A stretch of 34,217 bases of DNA from an uncultured Bacteroidaceae bacterium (GCA_905236985.1 CAJORF010000133.1:1-34217), one strand, 5' to 3'. Counted from the first letter of the stretch, positions 1 through 7,723 are shown. The notes: generated from the letters alone by a model not told the origin. Translations and numbers: made by a program.

Positions 1-249
1 CGTACGGGAGTGATTCTGATTGGAGATGCCGAGGAAACCGAAAGAAGCTGTGATGCGCGTGGTGAATGACTCCTGCACGCGAAAACTCATGAAGTAAGGT
101 TTGATATCCTGCTTCTGAAGCTCGGCGAAATCGGCGTTCAACTCCTCGCGGAGGACGTGGAGGAGGGTGTCATTATCGGCCTTCCCATCGGCGAAAACGG
201 GAGCCGTGAAGGTGAAGGCGAAGAGGAGGTAAGATAGTAGATGCTTCAT
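1..249 (-). CDS. TldD/PmbA-like metallopeptidase, N-terminal fragment (cut by window edge)
   Basis: An open frame of 83 codons starts at ATG 249 and runs off the left edge. It begins with a signal peptide (MKH followed by a hydrophobic stretch ending near PVFA at residues 17-20). The mature start (residues 25-45) reads LLHVLREELNADFAELQKQD, followed by IKPYFMSFRVQE. That pattern resembles the N-terminus of the secreted TldD-related peptidases of Bacteroidales, which open with a helix and a PYFxSYRV-type strand. TldD/PmbA proteins are zinc peptidases acting on peptides, but the catalytic part lies outside the window, so activity cannot be judged. It follows yidD after a 68-base gap that contains a heptamer repeat. 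The family assignment rests on recall of this N-terminal pattern only. Confidence 0.6.
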   Translation of the reverse strand, partial: MKHLLSYLLFAFTFTAPVFADGKADNDTLLHVLREELNADFAELQKQDIKPYFMSFRVQESFTTRITASFGFLGISNQNHSRT

Positions 250-270
250 GGAGAATGGATGATGGACAAT

Positions 271-305
271 GTATAATGTATAATGTATAATGTATAATGT
301 ATAAT
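271..305. repeat. Five perfect copies of heptamer GTATAAT
   Basis: GTATAAT is repeated five times without error, from 271 to 305, in the gap between yidD and the TldD-like gene. On the minus (coding) strand the unit reads ATTATAC. The tract is AT-rich, unlike the flanking genes. Such exact short tandem repeats are prone to slippage and change in copy number between strains. Confidence 0.95.
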
Positions 306-317
306 GGAGAATGGGGA

Positions 318-551
318 TTACCAATGGAATTGCTCGGGGACGGGATCGTAGCCGTAGCCTCCCCAGGGATGGCAGCGTAGGATGCGGCGCACAGCAAGGT
401 AAAGTCCCTTGAGTGCCCCGTGCTTCTCAATGGCCTCCACGGCATACTGCGAACACGTAGGCGTGAAGCGGCATGAGGGAGGTGTCAGCGGGCTGATGCA
501 ACGCTGGTAGAAGCGGATGGGGAGGATGAGTAGCCAACGAATCATCTTCAT
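318..551 (-). CDS. yidD: Membrane protein insertion efficiency factor YidD
   Basis: 77 residues, the usual size. YidD is a small membrane-associated protein that assists YidC-dependent insertion of inner membrane proteins. The family signature is fully visible: an amphipathic N-terminus ([19 protein letters not shown]), the cysteine-containing core [20 protein letters not shown], and the closing [17 protein letters not shown]. It starts at ATG 551, and a second in-frame ATG at 545 is equally plausible. It lies downstream of rnpA, the conserved rnpA-yidD order found in most bacteria. The 46-base gap between them is made of octamer repeats. No Shine-Dalgarno is seen. Very secure call. Confidence 0.97.
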   Translation of the reverse strand: MKMIRWLLILPIRFYQRCISPLTPPSCRFTPTCSQYAVEAIEKHGALKGLYLAVRRILRCHPWGGYGYDPVPEQFHW

Positions 552-554
552 CGT

Positions 555-618
555 CTGTTAACCTGTTAATCTGTTAATCTGTTAACGTGTTAATTTGTTA
601 ATCTGATAATTTGTTCAC
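555..618. repeat. Octamer tandem repeat (CTGTTAAT-type, 8 units) over the rnpA stop codon
   Basis: Eight consecutive octamers can be read: CTGTTAAC, CTGTTAAT twice, CTGTTAAC, GTGTTAAT, TTGTTAAT, CTGATAAT and a degenerate TTGTTCAC. The array fills the whole rnpA-yidD gap. Its decayed end lies inside rnpA, supplying the stop codon (598-600) and the last residues (VNKLSD). The gradient from perfect to degenerate units is seen directly. Confidence 0.9.
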
Positions 619-1032
619 CTCTTCCTTAACGCGGTGGAGTAAATTTTTCATCTTTCGCTGTACGATGGTCGTGGGCTGCGGTTCGTCGGAGAGCCAGATG
701 AAGGCGAGGTGGAGTGGGGGGAGAGGGGTGTCGTAGAGGATGGCTCGATTGAGACGCCAAGCCTCTCGGATCTGGCGTTTGGCTCTGTTGCGATCCACGG
801 CGTGCTTGAAATGTCGCTTGCTGACGGAGATGAGAATTTGGGTGGTGGGTGCTGTTGTGGATTCAGCTGTTGTGGCGTTCGCCAGCTGTTCTGCCAGTTC
901 ATCCCTCACCCTATAAACCACACGGAGCGGAAAGGCCGAGAAAGCTCGGTTTCCGCCCGCGAAGAGTGTTTCAATGGCCTTGCGGCTACAGAGACGCTCC
1001 GTTTTCGGGAAAGTATTTCCCTTAGGGGTCAT
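598..1032 (-). CDS. rnpA: Ribonuclease P protein component
   Basis: 144 residues. RnpA is the protein subunit of RNase P, which removes 5' leaders from tRNA precursors together with the RnpB RNA. The N-terminus shows the family pattern (FPKTERLCSRKAIETLFAGG) and the RNR box is intact (residues 81-92, VDRNRAKRQIRE). An insert after the second strand (LAEQLANATTAESTTAPTTQ) makes it longer than the usual 115-125 residues. The ATG at 1032 overlaps the hemD stop codon by one base (TAATG), indicating translational coupling. The C-terminus runs into the octamer repeat, so the terminal residues may vary between strains. No rpmH is adjacent, which is normal for Bacteroidetes. Confidence 0.96.
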   Translation of the reverse strand: MTPKGNTFPKTERLCSRKAIETLFAGGNRAFSAFPLRVVYRVRDELAEQLANATTAESTTAPTTQILISVSKRHFKHAVDRNRAKRQIREAWRLNRAILYDTPLPPLHLAFIWLSDEPQPTTIVQRKMKNLLHRVKEEVNKLSD

Positions 1033-1778
1033 TATTTCTTGTTCTGTTCTTCGATATAAGCGCTCAAAGCTGCCGTGATGCTCGGATATTGAGCCGTGGG
1101 CGCTTCGAGGTCCAAGCGCAGACCAGCATCCTTGATGGCCTTTGCTGTCGTGGGGCCGAAGCAGGCAATAGCCATCTTGTCCTGTTTGAAGTTGGGGAAG
1201 TTCTTCAGCAGACTCTGCACTCCGCTGGGGCTGAAGAAGACGAGCATGTCATAGTCGAAAGGTTCGTTGCCTGCAAAGTCATTGGGAACAGTGCGGTACA
1301 TCACCCCTTCACTGTGGCGCAGTTTCTTGGAGTCGAGCTGCGTCTGGATCTCATCGTTGTGGACATCGCTCTGGGGTACGAAATAACGCTCGTTCTTGTG
1401 CTTGACCATCATGGGTAACAGATCGGCGAACTTGCCAGTGCTGCCAAAGAAGACCTTGCGCTTGCGGTATTGGACATACTTCTGGATATAGAGCGCCACC
1501 TGTTCCGTGATGCAGAAATACTTCAAGTCCTCGCGGATATTGTAGCGAAGCTCCTTGGCCAGTATGAAGAAGTGATCGATAGCGTGACGTGAGGTGAAGA
1601 CCACAGCAGTGATGTCACTCAGGGACACTTTTTGTGCACGAAACTCTTTAGCGGTCAGACCCTCCACTTTGATGAAGGGACGGAACACAAATTCCACACC
1701 GAGACGCTCGGCAATCTCAAAATAGGGCGATTTGTCTGAAGAGGGTTTAGGTTGCGAAACCAGAATCTTCTTGATCAT
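1032..1778 (-). CDS. hemD: Uroporphyrinogen-III synthase
   Basis: 248 residues, typical HemD length. The enzyme cyclises and inverts ring D of hydroxymethylbilane to uroporphyrinogen III, the branch point to haem, sirohaem and corrinoids. HemD proteins are poorly conserved; the recognisable parts are the N-terminal strand (KKILVSQPKP), the TAVVFTSRHAIDHFF segment (residues about 57-71), and the second-domain strand YDMLVFFSPSGVQSLLKNFP with IACFGPTTAKAIKDAGL near the C-terminus. These follow the two-domain alternating architecture of the family. It sits one base after DUF4271 and overlaps rnpA by one base. Most Bacteroidetes have HemD in this position; no other haem gene is nearby. Confidence 0.85.
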   Translation of the reverse strand: MIKKILVSQPKPSSDKSPYFEIAERLGVEFVFRPFIKVEGLTAKEFRAQKVSLSDITAVVFTSRHAIDHFFILAKELRYNIREDLKYFCITEQVALYIQKYVQYRKRKVFFGSTGKFADLLPMMVKHKNERYFVPQSDVHNDEIQTQLDSKKLRHSEGVMYRTVPNDFAGNEPFDYDMLVFFSPSGVQSLLKNFPNFKQDKMAIACFGPTTAKAIKDAGLRLDLEAPTAQYPSITAALSAYIEEQNKK

Positions 1779-1779
1779 C

Positions 1780-2526
1780 TTATTGTAGGTTCAAACCGTG
1801 TGTTAATTCTGACAAAATTGTCCACAACACCGCGAAGGGTGCCGCTTCGAGGGTGCAAAAGTACACAAAAAGATGCAGAATGCCATATATTTTTCTGAAA
1901 AACGTCGAAAAACACTTGAAAAGAAGTAATATTTTGACAAAAAGTAACACTGAGAGTGCCGAAATCAGTACTATTTTGAGGTCTAAATGGAGATAGATAA
2001 TCAGTAGTAGCAGCGGGAAAAATGCAAGGCTCTCGACTGTGAAAAGAAAGTCATAGTCATCGCGCCATTGGCATCGTTGAGCTTTTGTGAAAAAGACAGA
2101 ATGAACGAAACGATAGAGTTGTTGACGCACCACGAGGAAGAGGAAGATGACCACCGTATAGACCCCAAGATATAACCAGAGGGAGGGTGTCAGGGGGGCG
2201 GTGTCGGTGATCTGCGTGGCGGCAATCACCGCGATAGCTCCCTGAAGGCTGAACAGGAGAGCCACCAACACCCTCCGCCACTCTTGGTTGCTCTCGCCAA
2301 CTTTCTTTCGGATGGCATTGGAGGGCAAAAAGAAATTGCTCACCAGGTCTTTCAGGCTCTTGCGGCGGCTGAGGGAGAGTAAGGTCATCAGCAGAAAGCA
2401 GATGAGGAGTGCGGTGGTAAGGACATCGGAGCGGTGAAGAATGTCTGGCATCTCATAGCCTCTCATACCCCACGGGTCTCCTTCTATCTGCGTGGAACGG
2501 CAGAACATGAGGGTGTCACGCCACAT
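1780..2526 (-). CDS. DUF4271 family integral membrane protein
   Basis: 248 residues with about five or six hydrophobic segments (near 35-52, 88-105, 114-132, 165-180, 184-202 and 215-240), so an inner membrane protein. It matches the Bacteroidetes-specific DUF4271 family in length, topology and its position just upstream of hemD. Function is unknown. The chosen ATG at 2526 is the only ATG, but the frame stays open upstream through 2641 and ends in ...LLYRQTAADDSL before the ATG; homologues often carry a short hydrophilic N-terminal tail, so an unusual start upstream cannot be excluded. The upstream stretch contains a perfect CCGCC-GTCT-GGCGG hairpin (2541-2554) and a relic of the dispersed GC-rich repeat. 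Confidence 0.8.
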   Translation of the reverse strand: MWRDTLMFCRSTQIEGDPWGMRGYEMPDILHRSDVLTTALLICFLLMTLLSLSRRKSLKDLVSNFFLPSNAIRKKVGESNQEWRRVLVALLFSLQGAIAVIAATQITDTAPLTPSLWLYLGVYTVVIFLFLVVRQQLYRFVHSVFFTKAQRCQWRDDYDFLFTVESLAFFPLLLLIIYLHLDLKIVLISALSVLLFVKILLLFKCFSTFFRKIYGILHLFVYFCTLEAAPFAVLWTILSELTHGLNLQ

Positions 2527-2540
2527 CAGCGAATCGTCTG

Positions 2541-2554
2541 CCGCCGTCTGGCGG
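2541..2554. other. GC-rich hairpin in front of the DUF4271 start
   Basis: CCGCC-GTCT-GGCGG is a perfect 5-bp stem with a tetraloop ending 15 bases from the DUF4271 ATG on the minus strand. It could limit ribosome access or be a leftover of repeat material. It lacks a T-tract, so it is not a canonical terminator. Confidence 0.5.
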
Positions 2555-2561
2555 TAGAGTA

Positions 2562-2577
2562 GGGGGAGGGGGCTGGT
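2562..2577 (+). repeat. GC-rich dispersed repeat, relic copy (copy F)
   Basis: The segment GGGGGAGGGGGCTGG matches the arm of the better preserved copy at 27146-27192 (GGGAGGGGGCTGGGG). The palindromic partner arm and the GTGGGTCTTC tail are missing, so this is a decayed or partial copy. It lies in the gap between the LOG-family gene and DUF4271. Confidence 0.55.
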
Positions 2578-2637
2578 ATGGAGAGGAGAGGAGGGAATGG
2601 GGTAAGAGGGAAAAATGAGAGAGTGAAGCGTGAAAAA

Positions 2638-3213
2638 TTAGATGGCTGCGAACTTGCGGACACTGGGATCCCAAAGGGGAGTGGTGAGGACGAGTTCAAT
2701 GGCTTCCTCGGGAGTGGAGGCTACACGCCAGATCTCAGCATGACGCTCACCCATGAAATGCTCGTCGATGCCGCGTTGCAGCTGTGCCAGCAGGTGATCG
2801 TAGTAGCCTCGGGTGTTGAGGATGACGATGGGCTTCAGATACAGCCCGAGCTGTTTCCAGGTGATCACCTCCATCAGCTCCTCCAACGTGCCGCAACCGC
2901 CTGGCAGTGCGATACACCCGTCGGAGAGGTTGGCGATGGTTTGTTTGCGCTCGTGCATATCGCGCGTTTCAATAAGGTGTGTCAGCCCCTGATGATGCCA
3001 GCCTTGCTCGACCATGAACGAGGGGATGACACCCGTCACCTCACCGCCAGCTGCGAGGCAGGCATCCGATGAGGCTCCCATGAGTCCCATGTGACCCGCC
3101 CCGTTGATGAGACCTATGCCGCGCTTGGCCAACCCTTCGCCAACAGCAGTTGCTGCGGCGAAGAAGTCGGGATGTATTTTAGTGCTTGAAGCACAATAGA
3201 CAGCTATTTTCAT
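2638..3213 (-). CDS. LOG family (TIGR00730) nucleotide phosphoribohydrolase
   Basis: 191 residues from ATG 3213. LOG-family proteins hydrolyse the N-glycosidic bond of (cytokinin) nucleoside 5'-monophosphates to free base and ribose 5-phosphate; bacterial members probably serve in nucleotide turnover. Seen in sequence: a Rossmann start [10 protein letters not shown], the [14 protein letters not shown] loop, [10 protein letters not shown], and the hallmark [20 protein letters not shown] (residues about 97-116). A longer frame exists to 3261, but [10 protein letters not shown] is the standard start and its ATG overlaps the metK stop by four bases (ATGA), so metK and this gene are translationally coupled. 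The cell substrate cannot be told from sequence. Confidence 0.9.
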   Translation of the reverse strand: MKIAVYCASSTKIHPDFFAAATAVGEGLAKRGIGLINGAGHMGLMGASSDACLAAGGEVTGVIPSFMVEQGWHHQGLTHLIETRDMHERKQTIANLSDGCIALPGGCGTLEELMEVITWKQLGLYLKPIVILNTRGYYDHLLAQLQRGIDEHFMGERHAEIWRVASTPEEAIELVLTTPLWDPSVRKFAAI

Positions 3214-4493
3214 AAAGAAAAAGCTTCTTTGATACGTTCTACGTAGTCCAGCTTTTCCCAAGTGAACAGTTCCACCTCCATGCTCACAGGCTTCTCGTAG
3301 GGGCTGTGGAAAGTCTTGGTGACACGCTTAGGTTCACGTCCCATGTGGCCGTAGGCGGCTGTCTCCTCATAGATGGGAGCACGCAGTTTCAGACGGTCCT
3401 CTATGGCACGTGGGCGCAGGTCAAACAAAGCCTTGATCTTATGTGCTATCTCGCTGTCGCTCTCTTTGACATGGCGCTTGCCGTAAGTCTCTACGAAGAT
3501 GCTCACAGGCTCTGCAACGCCAATGGCATACGAGAGCTGCACCAACATCTCATCGGCCACACCCGCTGCCACCATGTTCTTGGCAATGTGACGTGCTGCA
3601 TACGCTGCCGAACGATCCACCTTGGAAGGATCCTTGCCCGAGAAGGCACCGCCGCCGTGAGCTCCCTTGCCGCCGTAGGTGTCAACGATGATCTTACGAC
3701 CCGTCAGACCCGTGTCACCGTGAGGACCACCGATGACAAACTTACCCGTGGGGTTGACATGATAGGTGATGTGATCATCAAACAAAGCACGCACCTCAGC
3801 ACTCCCGATGCTCTCTATCACGCGGGGCATCAGAATCTCGATCACGTCCCTGCGGATGGCCTCCAGCATCTGACGGTCTGCTTTTAACTGGTCGCCGTCC
3901 AAAGGCTGAATGAACTCATCGTGCTGCGTAGAGACCACAATGGTATCCACGCGCAGGGGACGTCCATCCTCGCTGTACTCAATCGTCACCTGGCTCTTAG
4001 CATCAGGGCGCAGATAGCGCATCTCCACACCCTCGCGACGAATTTCTGCCAGCACGCGCAGGATGCGGTGGCTCAGGTCCAGTGCCAACGGCATGTAGTT
4101 CTCTGTCTCATTGGTGGCATAGCCGAACATCATGCCCTGATCGCCAGCACCCTGATTCATGGGGTCGCCGCGCTCCACACCACGGTTGATGTCCGCGCTT
4201 TGCTCATGAATGGCAGATAGCACGCCGCAGGAGTTGGCCTCAAACATATACTCGCCCTTTGTGTAACCAATCCTACGGATTGTCTCACGGGCAATGCCAG
4301 GCAGATCCACGTATGCCTTGCTCTTTACTTCGCCAGCCAGCACTACCTGTCCAGTTGTGACGAGCGTCTCACAAGCCACCTTCGACTGCGGGTCAAAGGC
4401 GAGGAGATGGTCCAATACAGCATCACTGATTTGATCGGCCACCTTATCGGGATGGCCTTCTGAAACGGATTCAGAGGTGAATAAGTAACCCAT
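3210..4493 (-). CDS. metK: S-adenosylmethionine synthetase (methionine adenosyltransferase)
   Basis: 427 residues. MetK makes SAM from methionine and ATP and acts as a cytosolic tetramer. Hallmarks are visible: the N-terminal [16 protein letters not shown] with the ATP-binding histidine, the [14 protein letters not shown] hexapeptide region (residues about 118-131), and the glycine-rich [19 protein letters not shown] phosphate loop near residue 280-300. It is somewhat longer than the E. coli enzyme (384). It has its own promoter (-7 box 4651-4658) and a leader of about 140 nt carrying a SAM-II-like element, which would give feedback repression by the product. The downstream LOG gene is coupled by a 4-base overlap. 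Confidence 0.98.
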   Translation of the reverse strand: MGYLFTSESVSEGHPDKVADQISDAVLDHLLAFDPQSKVACETLVTTGQVVLAGEVKSKAYVDLPGIARETIRRIGYTKGEYMFEANSCGVLSAIHEQSADINRGVERGDPMNQGAGDQGMMFGYATNETENYMPLALDLSHRILRVLAEIRREGVEMRYLRPDAKSQVTIEYSEDGRPLRVDTIVVSTQHDEFIQPLDGDQLKADRQMLEAIRRDVIEILMPRVIESIGSAEVRALFDDHITYHVNPTGKFVIGGPHGDTGLTGRKIIVDTYGGKGAHGGGAFSGKDPSKVDRSAAYAARHIAKNMVAAGVADEMLVQLSYAIGVAEPVSIFVETYGKRHVKESDSEIAHKIKALFDLRPRAIEDRLKLRAPIYEETAAYGHMGREPKRVTKTFHSPYEKPVSMEVELFTWEKLDYVERIKEAFSL

Positions 4494-4585
4494 TCTAATT
4501 TAAAATTTTACAATTACAATTTAACAATTATTTCTTTGCGAAAGAATGGGATTTCATTGGGTAACAATGCATCAACCTTGCGGTT

Positions 4586-4640
4586 GTTCTTTTAGCATTT
4601 TTTTGTGTGGTTGCAAGCAGCCCAAATCTATCCACATGGT
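4586..4640 (-). promoter_or_regulatory. SAM-II-like riboswitch in the metK leader
   Basis: Read on the minus strand, the leader contains TGTGG (4636-4632) pairing with CCACA (4610-4606) as P1. Between them lies GATTT, seven bases, then TTGCAA; the P1 3' arm follows immediately, then an A-rich linker and GCTAAAAG (4596-4589). The SAM-II core has GAUUU-N7-UUGCAA followed by the P1 3' arm, an A-rich strand and GCUAAAAAG, in which the two uridines contacting the SAM sulphur lie in GAUUU and GCUAA. Spacing is identical across the loop. UUGC can pair with GC(U)AA as the pseudoknot helix. Weak points: two extra bases between P1 and GAUUU, and a poor second helix (P2a). Location in front of the SAM synthetase gene supports the call. 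Confidence 0.62.
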
Positions 4641-4650
4641 TTTTCGGGTG

Positions 4651-4658
4651 CAAAGGTA
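4651..4658 (-). promoter_or_regulatory. metK promoter, -7 box TACCTTTG
   Basis: Bacteroidetes -7 element TACCTTTG followed by CACCCGAAAA. Transcription should start close to 4645-4640, at the 5' edge of the SAM-II-like element. No perfect TTTG -33 box is present at 19-20 bases. Confidence 0.8.
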
Positions 4659-4813
4659 AGCATTATTTATGACTTACGTATGACGAAACCCTATTTTTTT
4701 CACTTTACATAAGCAAAATCACCTCCAAGGATGTCCACATCGCTATTTGGCCGTTCTTCTTCTTCTTGCGAGTAGGAGCACTCGATAGGCAAAGATAACA
4801 ACCTGTTCACGTG

Positions 4814-6193
4814 TCAGCCGTTGATCTGCCACCAGTCGAAGTTGAAAAGGTTGCGACGCTGGCGGGCTGAACCTACAAAGACGAAGTAGAGGTCATGGGT
4901 TCCGCGAGCGGCAGTGAGGGGGGCGGTGAACTGGCGGAACTCATCGCGCGTGTTAGGGATGTTGATGGAGGCTACGAGCTGACCATCGGGTGCATCCAGA
5001 CGCACTTCCATCGTACCACCATAGAGATGTGCGGCACAGGAGACAGTGATCTGTGCGGCTTTCTGTCCGAAATCCACACCGCGCACAAGGATATATTCAC
5101 CCTCGTCGATGTCTGTGACAAAGAGCGTGGGATTCCAAGGTCCCGAGGGATTCTCGCGCGTGGTCTTGAGACCATATCCCCAAGCCATCGTCTCTGCTTC
5201 TACACGGCGGAAGGGGTTGAAGGTGCCGATCTGGCGCAGGGTGCAGTGCAGGAAATAGGGCAGCTCGCGGATGGTGCCGTCGTCGTTGTAAGTCATCTCA
5301 GCAGCTGAGACGGAGCGTTGCTCGGCATGGCGGCTTGTCTGAAGACGGAAGACGTCATAGTTGAGGCCAAAGCAGTAGGAGCGTCCCTTGTAATCGATGA
5401 TACCTGGGTGGTTGCCACGTGTGCTGACGGTGTGATCCATGATGTGTCCCTTCCATTCCCACGGTCCTGTGGGGCTGTCACTCATGGCATAGCCAATGCC
5501 TTCGGGGCAACATGTGGAGGCGAAGGCCAAGTACCATTTCTTCTCGCCACGGGTATTCTTGCGTGACCAAAGCCAGGGGCCTTCCTGATAGTCCTTGATC
5601 TTAGGCAGTCGGACGATGTCGCCGCTATAGGAGATCATGTCCTCGTTGAGCTTGACATAATAGACGTTGGGGTTGCCCCAGTACATATATGCCTGACCAT
5701 CGTCGTCAATCCATACGGTGGGGTCAATGTCGTCCCAGTGTTCCTGTTGCCACACGAGGGGCTTGCCCAATGGGTCGCGATAGGGGCCGAAAGGAGAGTC
5801 AGCCACCAGCACACCTATACCGTGGCCGTGGATAGGGCAGTACATATACCATTTCCCATTGCGCTCGATGACCTGCTCAGCCCATGCTCCGTTGTCGCCC
5901 TTGTACCATTTGAAGTCACGCAGCGAGGCCACGGCACCGTGGTCAGTCCAGTTGACCATATCGGTGGAAGTGTATAGCAGCCAGTCGCGCATCATGAACC
6001 CTCCGGCTCCATCCTCGTCGTGGGTGGTGAAGAGATAGACGGTGTCGCCATGCACGTAGGGTGCGGGGTCGGCGGTATATTTGGTTTGGACGAGCGGCAT
6101 GTTGAGTGGCTGCTCAGAAAGCTGCTTGGGCTGTGCCCATGTTGTGAGGCACACCAGTGTCGTAAGGGCTGTGAGGGCTGTCGTTTTCTTCAT
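4814..6193 (-). CDS. Secreted GH43-family glycoside hydrolase with C-terminal carbohydrate-binding module
   Basis: 459 residues with a signal peptide (residues 1-20, cleavage near TTWA-Q). The first about 300 residues form a GH43 five-bladed propeller with the expected catalytic triad: D42 in YTADPAPYV (base), D157 in DDIDPTVWIDDDGQAYMYWG (pKa modulator) and E204 in YQEGPW (acid). Residues about 320-459 look like a CBM6-type beta sandwich (FNPFRRVEAETMAWGYG...FDWWQI). GH43 enzymes are arabinofuranosidases or xylosidases acting on plant cell-wall glycans; the exact substrate is not readable. There is no SusC/SusD, regulator or second glycosidase beside it, so it is not in a polysaccharide utilisation locus. 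It follows lepB after 25 bases and probably shares its transcript. Confidence 0.9.
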   Translation of the reverse strand: MKKTTALTALTTLVCLTTWAQPKQLSEQPLNMPLVQTKYTADPAPYVHGDTVYLFTTHDEDGAGGFMMRDWLLYTSTDMVNWTDHGAVASLRDFKWYKGDNGAWAEQVIERNGKWYMYCPIHGHGIGVLVADSPFGPYRDPLGKPLVWQQEHWDDIDPTVWIDDDGQAYMYWGNPNVYYVKLNEDMISYSGDIVRLPKIKDYQEGPWLWSRKNTRGEKKWYLAFASTCCPEGIGYAMSDSPTGPWEWKGHIMDHTVSTRGNHPGIIDYKGRSYCFGLNYDVFRLQTSRHAEQRSVSAAEMTYNDDGTIRELPYFLHCTLRQIGTFNPFRRVEAETMAWGYGLKTTRENPSGPWNPTLFVTDIDEGEYILVRGVDFGQKAAQITVSCAAHLYGGTMEVRLDAPDGQLVASINIPNTRDEFRQFTAPLTAARGTHDLYFVFVGSARQRRNLFNFDWWQING

Positions 6194-6218
6194 CGTTGCA
6201 AGGTTGATGTTGTGTTGT

Positions 6219-7676
6219 TCAATTAAAGTTCTCTACCCATCGGAAAAGGCGATTCCAACGGATATGTCCGTCAAACCAGCTGCGGTCTTTGTCGGTACTG
6301 AGCCAGATCATGATGGGCTTGCCCACGATGTGATCCTCTGGCACGAAACCCCAGTAGCGGCTGTCGGCTGAGCAGTGGCGGTTGTCGCCCATCATCCAGT
6401 AGTAATCCATCTTGAAGGTGTACGATGTGGAGGGCTCGCCATTAATGAGGATGGTGCCATCAGGTTGAACTTCAAGCTTGTTGCCCTCATATACGCCGAT
6501 GGGTCGTTCGTAGAGTGGCAGGTTGTCTAAGGTGAGTGTGACGCTCTCGCCCTTCTTGGGGATCCACACGGGACCATAGTTGTCGCGTGTCCATCCGTAG
6601 CCGCCATTGAGTGGGTAGAGTTCGCTTGTGGAAGAGAGTGTGTCCACCTGGATGCTTTCCACGAGGTCCGTCATTGACAGCAGTGTGTCGCGTGTGGCTG
6701 CGGTGAGCGGCATGATGCCCGTCTGATGCAGGTCGCGCAGGTCATCGCTGCTCAGTCGCAAGTCGTGGGCTACCTGTTCGGGCAGGTCACGACGTCCATC
6801 ACGCAGGCGGACGATGTAATTATATTGTACGTTCTCGGGTTCCTTGTTGGCCTTACCGTTGAGATAGATGATGCGGTTGCGGATCTCCAGCGTCTGTCCG
6901 GGCAGACCCACGCAACGCTTAACGTAGTTCTCACGTCGGTCAACGGGTCGCGACATTACCTCGCCAAACTCCTGATAATTCTGCGTGATATACTGCCGCC
7001 CCAGATTGTAGTAGGCATTATACAGCTGACGCTTCTGCATGGGATTCAGCCCGTCAGTGGAGGGCAGCACGCCAGCCTGCTGTTGCACAATCTGCTGCCC
7101 AAAGGCGTAGCATAGGCCGTAGAAGTCTGCTGCCTGATAGGCGGCATTGGCCACCACGGTGTCGCCCGAGGGATAGTTGAAGACTACGATGTCGTTGAGC
7201 TGCACGGGCTTGGGTGAGATGCGCTTGTAGTCCCACTTGATGAGCTCGCTGTAGCTGCTCATGCCGTTGGGCAGTGTGTGCTGCACCAGTGGCATGGAGA
7301 GCGGTGTCATCGGTGCGCGGGGGCCATAGCTCATCTTGGACACGAAAAGGTAGTCGCCCACGAGCAGGCTTTTCTCCAAGGATGACGATGGAATCGTGTA
7401 ATTCTGGAAGAAATAGATGTTGACGAAATACACTGCCACAAGGGCGAAGACGATGGCATCTATCCACGACATGATGTTGCGCGACATAGGATTCTCCAGC
7501 TCTTTCCACCATGACCAGGGGATTATCTTGGTGATGTAGGCATCGAAGATGAATGGCACCAGGATCAGCGCCCATAATGCTTCAGCCCAAACGACAAACC
7601 ACACATACAAAGCCACAACGATGAGCATTTTTGCCCAGTCCTTCCACGTCACTGGTTTCTTATTTTCTTTTTTCAT
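6219..7676 (-). CDS. lepB: Signal peptidase I (long Bacteroidetes type)
   Basis: 485 residues, much longer than E. coli LepB (324) but normal for Bacteroidetes. It removes signal peptides from exported proteins at the periplasmic face of the inner membrane. Two to three N-terminal membrane segments (about 15-45 and 70-90) precede the catalytic domain. Catalytic serine is S99 in IPSSSLEKSL and the general-base lysine is K253 in YVKRCVGLPG; the closing box MMGDNRHCSADSRYWGFVP is present. About 130 residues of low-conservation sequence separate serine and lysine boxes, with another insert before the GDN box. It lies 47 bases after dapB and 25 before the GH43 gene. Confidence 0.96.
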   Translation of the reverse strand: MKKENKKPVTWKDWAKMLIVVALYVWFVVWAEALWALILVPFIFDAYITKIIPWSWWKELENPMSRNIMSWIDAIVFALVAVYFVNIYFFQNYTIPSSSLEKSLLVGDYLFVSKMSYGPRAPMTPLSMPLVQHTLPNGMSSYSELIKWDYKRISPKPVQLNDIVVFNYPSGDTVVANAAYQAADFYGLCYAFGQQIVQQQAGVLPSTDGLNPMQKRQLYNAYYNLGRQYITQNYQEFGEVMSRPVDRRENYVKRCVGLPGQTLEIRNRIIYLNGKANKEPENVQYNYIVRLRDGRRDLPEQVAHDLRLSSDDLRDLHQTGIMPLTAATRDTLLSMTDLVESIQVDTLSSTSELYPLNGGYGWTRDNYGPVWIPKKGESVTLTLDNLPLYERPIGVYEGNKLEVQPDGTILINGEPSTSYTFKMDYYWMMGDNRHCSADSRYWGFVPEDHIVGKPIMIWLSTDKDRSWFDGHIRWNRLFRWVENFN

Positions 7677-7702
7677 TTCGTATTGCTATTGATCACGTTA
7701 TT

Positions 7703-7714
7703 CCGTTATAACGG
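7703..7714. repeat. 12-bp perfect palindrome in the dapB-lepB gap
   Basis: CCGTTATAACGG is a perfect palindrome within the 47-base gap between dapB and lepB. It could be an operator or simply repeat-derived sequence; no regulator gene is adjacent to favour the first. Confidence 0.5.
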
Positions 7715-7723
7715 GGTTATCCA

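Larger units (their letters stand above)
4494..4813 (-). other. metK leader and upstream region, no protein gene seen
   Basis: This 320-base stretch has three parts read on the minus strand. Bases 4813-4660 separate the GH43 stop from the metK promoter; they contain a CGAGT...ACTCG hairpin (4769-4784) followed by repeated AAG triplets but no clear T-tract terminator. Bases 4658-4651 are the -7 box. Bases 4640-4494 are the metK leader: SAM-II-like element (4586-4640), then hairpins CAACC-GCAA-GGTTG (4573-4586), CATTG...CAATG (4555-4569) and TTCTTT-CGC-AAAGAA (4532-4546), then an AT-rich spacer with no Shine-Dalgarno. Confidence 0.7.

Noticed and set aside
4700..4745. Small frame on the minus strand upstream of metK (about 11 codons)
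   Set aside because: It lies upstream of the metK -7 box and lacks any start signal or recognisable pattern.
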